Source: Candidatus Poribacteria bacterium (GTDB lineage: Bacteria > Poribacteria > WGA-4E > WGA-3G). From it: 13,311 nt of DNA. Where the stretch lies: positions 1 to 13,311 of the forward strand of contig VXZL01000317.1 in assembly GCA_009845505.1 (NCBI GenBank). The letters are read 5' to 3'. The notes below the pieces were generated by a model that saw only the letters and a program-made list of their open reading frames with translations, searched no databases and had not been told where the DNA came from. Below are positions 5,319-10,681 of the stretch, piece after piece. A program made the translations under genes and the position numbers. How positions within the stretch are numbered: position 1 is the first letter of the stretch; each line of letters starts with the position of its first letter.

Positions 5319-7142
5319 TTAGTCTCCGCCTGTTGCGGGTGCATGTTCAGGTCGTGCTTGTGGAATCCAATCATCTTCTTCATCCGGGACGCTATATTCA
5401 TAGGGACCGCGGTAGACAGTCGGAATTTGCCCGAAGTTGCCGTGTGGTACGGGTGTCGGTGCTTCCCACTCCAGTGTATTGACGTGCCACGGATTCTGTT
5501 CGGCGACTTTTCCTTTGTACATGCTCCAGAAGAAGTTAAAGACGAGTATCAATTGTGCGAAACCGAGCGTGAACGCACTCATCGTGATAAAGATGTTCAT
5601 GCCCTCAAAGCCTTGGAGGAACTCGTACTGCATCGGGTTGGAGATGCGTCGCATGTGCCCACCTACACCGAGAATATGCATCGGGAAGAATGTGCAGTTG
5701 AACGCGACAAAAGTCAACCAGAAGTGAATTTTGGATAGCACATCGTTCATGTACCGCCCGTACATTTTCGGGAACCAGAAGATGATACCGCCGAAAATAG
5801 CGAACAGGCTTCCGCCGAACACAACGTAGTGAATATGCGCCACAATGTAGTAGGTATCGTGGATGAAGATGTCAACTGGCGTGTTTGCCATGTAGATACC
5901 GCTCAAGCCACCAATCACAAACATAGAGACGAAAGCGATACCGTGGAGCATCGGGGTTGTGAACCGGATGGAGCCTTTGAACATCGTGCCGAGCCAGTTA
6001 AATGTTTTGATAGCCGATGGCACAGCAATAAGCATCGTTGTTGTCATGAAGATAGAACCGAGTCCGGGTCGCATGCCGCTCTGGAACATGTGGTGTCCCC
6101 AGACGATCCATCCCAAAAAGGCGATAGCAATCATAGCGTAGACCATCGAACGGTATCCAAAGATCGGTTTCCGTGAAAAAACAGCAATTAACTCAGAAGC
6201 GATACCCATACCCGGTAAGATAAGGATATAAACCTCAGGGTGTCCGAAGAACCAGAAAAGATGCTGCCACAAGAGGGGGTCGCCGCCACCTTCCGCCGTA
6301 GCCGTAAAGAACGTCGTCCCCGCAAGCCTATCAAAGACGAGAAGCACAATTGCGGACGAGAGTACGGGGAAAGCAAGTAGTAACAGGATCGCAACGATGA
6401 AAAGCGACCAGATAACCAAAGGCAACCGGAAGAACGTCATTCCCGGTGCGCGCATATTGATAACCGTCGTGATATAGTTAATAGACCCAACGAGCGAAGA
6501 AAGCCCCTGAACAAACAGACTCAATCCCCAGAGGATTTGGCCCCATTCGACCCCTGTCCACTGCGCAACAGAAGAGAGGGGTGCGTAGCCTGTCCATCCG
6601 GCTGCGGCGTGTCCACCCGGTACAAAGAATCCAATTGTCATGAGGACTGCGGCGAGGACTGCAAACCAAAAGGAGAGCATGTTGAGGATCGGAAACGCCA
6701 TGTCGCGCGTTCCAATCATCAAGGGGATTAGGAAATTTCCGAAGGCACCCACCAAAATTGGGACAACGACGAAAAATACCATAATAGTGGCGTGCATCGT
6801 GAACAGCATATTGTAAAATGCGGGTTCGATGACACCGTTGGGCATATTGACTTCAAGCCATTCCTCTTTCTCGGACTCATAGATGCGCTCCCACATCCTG
6901 TCGGCACCTGTGACGATTTCACCTTCCTCCATGTATTGTGTGGAAGCCCCGATAATCGGGAGCGGTCTTTCGGGATAGGCGAGCTGCCATCTAAAGAGGA
7001 GTGCCAACCCGCCACCGAGGAAGAACATAATCAGTCCATAGATAAGGAACTGTTTACCGATCGTCTTGTGGTCGAGTGAAAAAATGTATTTGCGAATAAA
7101 ACTTTCTTCGTGATGGTGTGAAGTATGTTCATTATCGTGCAT
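5319..7142 (-). CDS. Cytochrome c oxidase subunit I (A1-type heme-copper oxidase)
   Basis: A 607-residue catalytic subunit with 12 predicted helices that reduces oxygen to water at heme a3-CuB and pumps protons. Metal ligands are complete: low-spin heme a His H117 (TMHATIMVFF) and H438; heme a3 H436 (VAHIHYVVFGG); CuB H301, H350 and H351 (FGHPEVYI and WGHHMFQSG), with cross-link Tyr Y305. D147 and N154 (GTRDMAFPILN) with E303 mark the D channel, and K379 (PSAIKTFNW) the K channel, so this is class A1. The start is the ATG 7140-7142, giving a His-rich N-terminus MHDNEHTSHHHEES; AAGGAG lies ten bases upstream. A longer frame overlapping subunit II is less likely. The external loop between helices 1 and 2 is unusually long and acidic. 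Confidence 0.98.
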   Translation of the reverse strand: MHDNEHTSHHHEESFIRKYIFSLDHKTIGKQFLIYGLIMFFLGGGLALLFRWQLAYPERPLPIIGASTQYMEEGEIVTGADRMWERIYESEKEEWLEVNMPNGVIEPAFYNMLFTMHATIMVFFVVVPILVGAFGNFLIPLMIGTRDMAFPILNMLSFWFAVLAAVLMTIGFFVPGGHAAAGWTGYAPLSSVAQWTGVEWGQILWGLSLFVQGLSSLVGSINYITTVINMRAPGMTFFRLPLVIWSLFIVAILLLLAFPVLSSAIVLLVFDRLAGTTFFTATAEGGGDPLLWQHLFWFFGHPEVYILILPGMGIASELIAVFSRKPIFGYRSMVYAMIAIAFLGWIVWGHHMFQSGMRPGLGSIFMTTTMLIAVPSAIKTFNWLGTMFKGSIRFTTPMLHGIAFVSMFVIGGLSGIYMANTPVDIFIHDTYYIVAHIHYVVFGGSLFAIFGGIIFWFPKMYGRYMNDVLSKIHFWLTFVAFNCTFFPMHILGVGGHMRRISNPMQYEFLQGFEGMNIFITMSAFTLGFAQLILVFNFFWSMYKGKVAEQNPWHVNTLEWEAPTPVPHGNFGQIPTVYRGPYEYSVPDEEDDWIPQARPEHAPATGGD

Positions 7143-7152
7143 ATTTATTGTT

Positions 7153-7158
7153 CTCCTT
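7153..7158 (-). promoter_or_regulatory. Shine-Dalgarno site fixing the subunit I start
   Basis: AAGGAG on the minus strand with ten bases to the ATG at 7140-7142, within the 20-bp gap after the subunit II stop. It supports starting subunit I at MHDNEH and not at the ATG or other codon overlapping subunit II. Confidence 0.75.
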
Positions 7159-7162
7159 GCGC

Positions 7163-7828
7163 CTACTGAGGCCATCTTTCTTGTAGCCAGGCATCGTAGT
7201 CCGTTTGCGCATGCACATTGAGGTATCCCAGCATTCCAGAATGTCCGAATCCACAGAGTTCAGCACATGGAATTTCATAGCGTCCTGCCTTTATCGCCTC
7301 AAACCAGACATCAATAAACCGACCGGGCAATGCGTCTTGTTTGAGCCTTAATTCCGGCACAAAAAAACTGTGAATGACATCCACAGCGGTTAACCGGATA
7401 TGCACGACCGCGTTGACAGGTACATGCAGCTCATTTTCCAATGTCAAGTCATCATCCGTACCAAATTCGTTATCGGGTCCAGGGTACGTCATATCCCAGT
7501 TGAACTGTTTTCCGCTAACTTGAACGACAACATCTGGATTCTCAGGAAATTGTGTGGGCGACTTAATATTATTCCACTGTGGGTAACTGAACATTGCAAG
7601 CCCAAAGACAATCACAGTCGTAGCAGCTGTCCAAGTGATTTCAAGCGTTGTGCTGCCTTCGATGTATTCCGCCTTATGACCTTCCCGATGGCGATATTTA
7701 ATCAGGAAAACAATAAGGGTTCCAATCACAAGGATTAGTGTAACGAGCGTAATGTAATAAATTGCGTAAAAGAGGTTATCAACGCCTTGCCCGAACGTTG
7801 ATACGTTATCAGGGAGCCATCGAAGCAT
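7163..7828 (-). CDS. Cytochrome c oxidase subunit II with CuA centre
   Basis: A 221-residue subunit with two N-terminal helices (about 18-44 and 65-82) and an external cupredoxin domain. The binuclear CuA site is complete: H153 (DVIHSFFVPEL), then C188, E190, C192, H196 and M199 in CAELCGFGHSGM. W111 in QFNWDMTYPG is the likely electron-entry Trp. There is no C-terminal cytochrome c domain, so this is not a caa3-type subunit and needs external donors. An acidic insert, GPDNEFGTDDDL (about 117-128), lies in the cupredoxin domain. The ATG at 7826-7828 has a strong AAGGAGG site. It begins the core oxidase cluster, separated from the ABC permease by a 108-bp spacer with a repeat element. Confidence 0.97.
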   Translation of the reverse strand: MLRWLPDNVSTFGQGVDNLFYAIYYITLVTLILVIGTLIVFLIKYRHREGHKAEYIEGSTTLEITWTAATTVIVFGLAMFSYPQWNNIKSPTQFPENPDVVVQVSGKQFNWDMTYPGPDNEFGTDDDLTLENELHVPVNAVVHIRLTAVDVIHSFFVPELRLKQDALPGRFIDVWFEAIKAGRYEIPCAELCGFGHSGMLGYLNVHAQTDYDAWLQERWPQ

Positions 7829-7842
7829 TCAGTCCTCCTTTT

Positions 7843-7935
7843 AATGGCTATCGGCAATCAGGTCGCTGCGCTTTCGGCTTCCAGTAAAGAGGTTCCTGAT
7901 AAACCGGAGTCCTCTTTACTGACGGCTGACTGCTA
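7843..7935. repeat. 93-bp heptamer-ended repeat element, left of the permease gene
   Basis: It begins with AATGGCTATCGGC (7843-7855) and ends with GCTGACTGCTA (7925-7935). Both ends match, as exact reverse complements, the far and near ends of the element at 8711-8803 on the other side of the permease gene. The core contains a perfect 11-bp inverted repeat, CAGTAAAGAGG (7882-7892) and CCTCTTTACTG (7911-7921), able to form a hairpin with an 18-nt loop. The inner boundary lies one base beyond the permease stop codon. No U-run follows the hairpin, so a terminator role is not indicated. Confidence 0.75.
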
Positions 7936-7936
7936 T

Positions 7937-8710
7937 TTAATTCGTTTGTGTAGACGCGATAAGCGTTGCTCCTACGTACGTCAAAATACAAAATAGACTG
8001 GTAATCAGCATAGAGAGTATCCAAGATGGTCCGTCTCCAAATGCTTTTACAGTGGTGTCAAGGTAGAGGCTGTGCCGAAAGGCTGCGAGCCCATACGTTA
8101 GTGGATTGAATTTCATTGTCCATGCTAACCAACCGGGGACACCCGTACTCGGAAAAAACGCGCCGGAAAGGAGCCATATCGGAATTAGCAGGAGATTCAT
8201 AATTGCATGGAACCCTTGCGTCGAGTCCATCCGCCACGCGATAAGCAGTCCCAAGTTTGTCAAGCCAAACGCTAAAAGCGTCATCACGCCGAGGGTGATA
8301 AAGAGCGATGCCACACCGAATCGAATGCCTGTTATGGGTGCGAGTATTAGGAGCAGCACGCCTTGTAAGAGGGCTAACGTTGTCCCCCCTAACGCTTGGG
8401 CAAGGACAATCCGCCACCTTGGGACAGGAGCGACGAGTACACCTTGCAAGAAGCCTTCACGTCGATCATTTACGACAGAAATTGTAGCGAAAATGGACGT
8501 AAAAAGCAAGACTAAAACGACGATACCCGGATAAAAGTATTCGATATAACCGGGTCCACTCACGACACCAGAAGGTTGAAAAGAAGCGCTCAAGCCGCTA
8601 CCGATGAGAATCCAAAACACCAAGGGTTGTGCGATAGCACTGAAGAGCCGACTCCGTTGTCGATAAAACCTGATGATTTCGCGCCACCATATCGTTGCAA
8701 TCGGTCTCAT
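7937..8710 (-). CDS. ABC-2 type transporter permease
   Basis: A 257-residue integral membrane protein with six predicted helices and the ABC-2 layout: an amphipathic N-terminus (IATIWWREIIRFYRQRSRLF), first helix from about 24, the coupling region NDRREGFLQGVLVAPVPRWR (81-100) and the late motif LSGAFFPSTGVPGWL then MKFNPLTYGLAAFRHSLY. Such permeases dimerise and work with a separate ATPase, here encoded just upstream. The substrate cannot be read from sequence; DrrB-type drug exporters and NosY-type assembly transporters share this fold. Placement between the electron carriers and the oxidase suggests an assembly or export role, by inference. The ATG at 8708-8710 has no Shine-Dalgarno site because a heptamer array directly abuts it. 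Confidence 0.93.
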   Translation of the reverse strand: MRPIATIWWREIIRFYRQRSRLFSAIAQPLVFWILIGSGLSASFQPSGVVSGPGYIEYFYPGIVVLVLLFTSIFATISVVNDRREGFLQGVLVAPVPRWRIVLAQALGGTTLALLQGVLLLILAPITGIRFGVASLFITLGVMTLLAFGLTNLGLLIAWRMDSTQGFHAIMNLLLIPIWLLSGAFFPSTGVPGWLAWTMKFNPLTYGLAAFRHSLYLDTTVKAFGDGPSWILSMLITSLFCILTYVGATLIASTQTN

Positions 8711-8803
8711 TAGCAGTCAGCAGTCAGCAGTCAGCGGTCAGCAAAGCGGCATTTAGTGTTGAAGATCCGTCTTTCAACTGATGGCTGATAGCCGATAGCC
8801 ATT
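8711..8803. repeat. 93-bp heptamer-ended repeat element, right of the permease gene
   Basis: The left end is a tandem array of AGCAGTC units (8712-8732, three exact copies, then AGCGGTC to 8739). The right end has units related to GATAGCC and finishes GCCGATAGCCATT (8791-8803). The outermost bases are exact reverse complements of the element at 7843-7935, which has the same 93-bp length, while the cores differ. An imperfect inverted repeat, GTTGAAG / CTTTCAAC, lies in the core near 8759-8779. The array touches the permease start codon and leaves no room for an ordinary ribosome site. Confidence 0.75.
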
Positions 8804-8806
8804 CCT

Positions 8807-9724
8807 CTATACGAATGGGTTTCCGGTCAACTTTATGAATACGTCCTCCAATGTCGGTTTTCCGAATCGCACTGTCCGAATCTCATTTGGAAATGCGGCA
8901 ACGACATCTCGAACGAATTCATGTCCTCGTTCACATTCCACACGGAGGTGGTCGCCCGTTAACACCGGTGAAACGCCGAACTTTTGGGCAATTGCGGTGG
9001 AGAGAGTTTCGTTAGATTCACTCTCTATGAGAATAACATCACCACCGACTTGCGCCTTGAGTTCATCAGGTGCTCCGATAGCGACCAAGCTGCCGTTATT
9101 CAAGATACCGACCCGGTTGCAAGCCTCCGCATCATCCAACAGATGCGTTGTGAGGAGAACGAGGATATCTTCCGTATCTGCAAGCGCGCGGAGATCGTCG
9201 TTGAGCTGCCTACGGACAGTTACATCCAATCCACTGGTCGGCTCGTCAAGGAGCAGTACACGTGGGGAATGGAGCATGGCTTTTGCAATTTCGACCCGCC
9301 TTTGCAAACCGCCAGATAGGACTTCAACGCGGTCTGCTGCCCTGTCGGAGACATTGACCCTTTCAAGGAGTTCAACAATCCGACAGTTCAGGGTTTTACC
9401 CGAGCGTCCATAGAGATGCCCGTGATGCCGTAAATTCTCAGTGACAGTGAGTTTGACATCTAATCCCGGATGCTGAAAAACAACACCTAAGAGGTGGCGA
9501 ATTGCCTTTACTTCGGTGCTTAAATCATATCCGAGAATCCGAACGGTGCCGGATGTTACCGGTATGAGTGTGGAAAGGATCCTAAAAAGGGTTGTTTTCC
9601 CACTTCCGTTCGGTCCGAGGAGTCCAAAAATTTCGCCAGCAGACACACTAAAACTCACATTATTAAGTGCGCGTCGTGTCTGATAGGTATGCGAAAGATT
9701 TTCGACCTCAAGTCTGTTTTTCAC
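8807..9724 (-). CDS. ABC transporter ATP-binding protein (DrrA/CcmA-like)
   Basis: A 305-residue cytoplasmic ATPase with a full nucleotide-binding domain: Walker A GPNGSGKT (37-44), Q-loop Q84 (VVFQHPGLD), signature LSGGLQRR (136-143), Walker B VLLLDEP (156-162) with D-loop SGLD, and the switch H194 (TTHLLDDAE). After about residue 235 comes the small C-terminal extension typical of DrrA-like ABC-2 ATPases, ending FGKPTLEDVFIKLTG. It would energise the permease encoded directly downstream after a 96-bp spacer. The start is a GTG (9722-9724) giving MKNRLEVENLSHTYQ; only a weak ribosome site is visible, and a GC-rich hairpin lies ten bases upstream. Substrate is unknown. Confidence 0.95.
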   Translation of the reverse strand: MKNRLEVENLSHTYQTRRALNNVSFSVSAGEIFGLLGPNGSGKTTLFRILSTLIPVTSGTVRILGYDLSTEVKAIRHLLGVVFQHPGLDVKLTVTENLRHHGHLYGRSGKTLNCRIVELLERVNVSDRAADRVEVLSGGLQRRVEIAKAMLHSPRVLLLDEPTSGLDVTVRRQLNDDLRALADTEDILVLLTTHLLDDAEACNRVGILNNGSLVAIGAPDELKAQVGGDVILIESESNETLSTAIAQKFGVSPVLTGDHLRVECERGHEFVRDVVAAFPNEIRTVRFGKPTLEDVFIKLTGNPFV

Positions 9725-9734
9725 TTCTGAAGTT

Positions 9735-9755
9735 GGCGCGCTTTATAAGCGCGCC
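9735..9755. repeat. GC-rich perfect hairpin between the cupredoxin and ABC genes
   Basis: GGCGCGCTT (9735-9743), loop TAT, AAGCGCGCC (9747-9755): a perfect 9-bp stem that must be very stable in RNA. No U-run follows on either strand, so it is not a textbook intrinsic terminator. It lies 35 bp after the cupredoxin gene stop and 10 bp before the ABC ATPase GTG, where it could dampen translation of the ATPase, protect the upstream message from exonucleases, or be another interspersed palindrome. Confidence 0.65.
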
Positions 9756-9790
9756 GAAGAATAATTCACAACAGTCTGATGTGTGCAAAT

Positions 9791-10570
9791 TTATTTTAAT
9801 TTGAGCGCGAAATCTTGCGTGACAGTGCCACCCGCCTCTACAGTAACAGAAACAGGTGCTGCGCTATTCGTGCCACAAGCCTCATGCCAATAACCGAGTT
9901 TATAGGTGCCTGCGGGAACATCTTCAAGCGTGAACTCACCCTTTTCGTTCGTCACAGCGAAATACGGATGCGGTACGTAGGCAATCCAAGCGGACATCCA
10001 TCCGTGAATGTCGCACTTTACGGAGACAGGACCTTCCGCTTTCTTTACTGCGGCGAGAGGCATTCTCCGACGGTTCTTCGTCTGCTGTTTGTTAACCGGT
10101 TTGTTGACGCTACTGAAGATATGAACGTTGTGATTAACTCTATCGTTATTGAGCATCGTTAACCGGACACCAACGGGAACAATCTGGACATGCGGCGTGA
10201 ATTTACAACCCTTTTGGTCCATTTCCAGTTTGGTAGCCTTGTCGAAATCTTTACCTTGCGAAATATCCATAAGATAAACGACGGTATTTTTTAGAACGTT
10301 GCCTTCACCAACAACCAGAGATTCATCGTACTTTTCGGTGGCGGCACAGACCTCTTGGTCCTTGGTGATTTCGAGCATTTTCATTTCAGGTACGTCTCCC
10401 TCAAACTTCACGACGCCGCTAATTGTGCCGCCATTGCTGACGCTCGAAGCGGTATAGGCATCCGGAAATACTAACATTTCCACTTCCGCATCGCTATCAG
10501 CTGCAAAAGCAGTACCCACACAAGAGCATGCGAAAAGTATCGCGAGACTTGCTAACAGATAGGTTTTCAT
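9791..10570 (-). CDS. Exported cupredoxin-like protein with carboxypeptidase-regulatory-like domain
   Basis: A 259-residue secreted protein. A signal peptide (about 1-23, cleavage near AFA/AD) is followed by a beta-rich domain. A plastocyanin-like copper site is suggested by H147 and H150 (VNHNVHIFSS) and C186, H189 and M192 in CDIHGWM. From about 200 the segment HPYFAVTNEKGEFTLEDVP then AGTYKLGYWHE matches a carboxypeptidase-regulatory-like beta fold. The C-x2-H-x2-M spacing is shorter than in classical plastocyanin. A second cysteine pair, C75 and C122, might form a disulfide. Relatives are often annotated as plastocyanin- or methylamine-utilisation-like. Between the cytochromes c and subunit II, a periplasmic copper electron carrier is the best guess, not proven. 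The ATG has a strong AAAGGAG site. Confidence 0.8.
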   Translation of the reverse strand: MKTYLLASLAILFACSCVGTAFAADSDAEVEMLVFPDAYTASSVSNGGTISGVVKFEGDVPEMKMLEITKDQEVCAATEKYDESLVVGEGNVLKNTVVYLMDISQGKDFDKATKLEMDQKGCKFTPHVQIVPVGVRLTMLNNDRVNHNVHIFSSVNKPVNKQQTKNRRRMPLAAVKKAEGPVSVKCDIHGWMSAWIAYVPHPYFAVTNEKGEFTLEDVPAGTYKLGYWHEACGTNSAAPVSVTVEAGGTVTQDFALKLK

Positions 10571-10588
10571 TTTTTCTCCTTTATTTGT

Positions 10589-10663
10589 AGTTACCAGTTG
10601 TCAGTTACCAGTTGTTAGGTAAAGGACCTTTGGTCTTGAACACTGATAACTGAGAGTTGACTA
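10589..10663. repeat. Heptamer-flanked repeat element upstream of the cupredoxin gene
   Basis: Four 7-bp units alternate from 10589 (AGTTACC, AGTTGTC, AGTTACC, AGTTGTT). Three related units end the element (ACTGATA, ACTGAGA, GTTGACT, 10642-10662). The core contains the short palindrome AAAGG-A-CCTTT at 10621-10631. The element lies between the stop of the diheme cytochrome gene and the AAAGGAG ribosome site of the cupredoxin gene. It shares unit sequence and orientation with the element at 2046-2146. Confidence 0.7.
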
Positions 10664-10681
10664 TTTGTTATCTATTTTCAC

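Noticed and set aside
5343..5738. Plus-strand open frames opposite subunit I
   Set aside because: Subunit I is fully supported on the minus strand; the antisense products have unlikely composition.
7143..7175. Upstream start for subunit I overlapping subunit II
   Set aside because: The AAGGAG site ten bases before the ATG at 7140-7142 fits better, and the extra 11 residues are not a family feature.
7882..7921. 11-bp hairpin as the intrinsic terminator of the ABC genes
   Set aside because: No U-run follows the stem in the direction of transcription and the loop is 18 nt; it fits the core of the repeat element better.
8712..8742. Heptamer array as a CRISPR array
   Set aside because: The units are 7 bp and contiguous, with no spacers; CRISPR repeats are over 20 bp with unique spacers between them.
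7843..8803. Insertion sequence carrying the permease as cargo
   Set aside because: There is no transposase and no target-site duplication that I could see; the permease also has its natural partner ATPase next door, so the flanks are reported as repeats only.
8835..9413. Long plus-strand open frame of 192 codons opposite the ABC ATPase
   Set aside because: It is antisense to a gene with complete ABC motifs, its translation is Ser/Arg/Thr-rich with no recognisable domain, and it has no good ribosome site.
9735..9755. GC-rich hairpin as an intrinsic terminator
   Set aside because: The stem is strong but neither strand has a following U-tract, and the next gene begins only 10 bp away.
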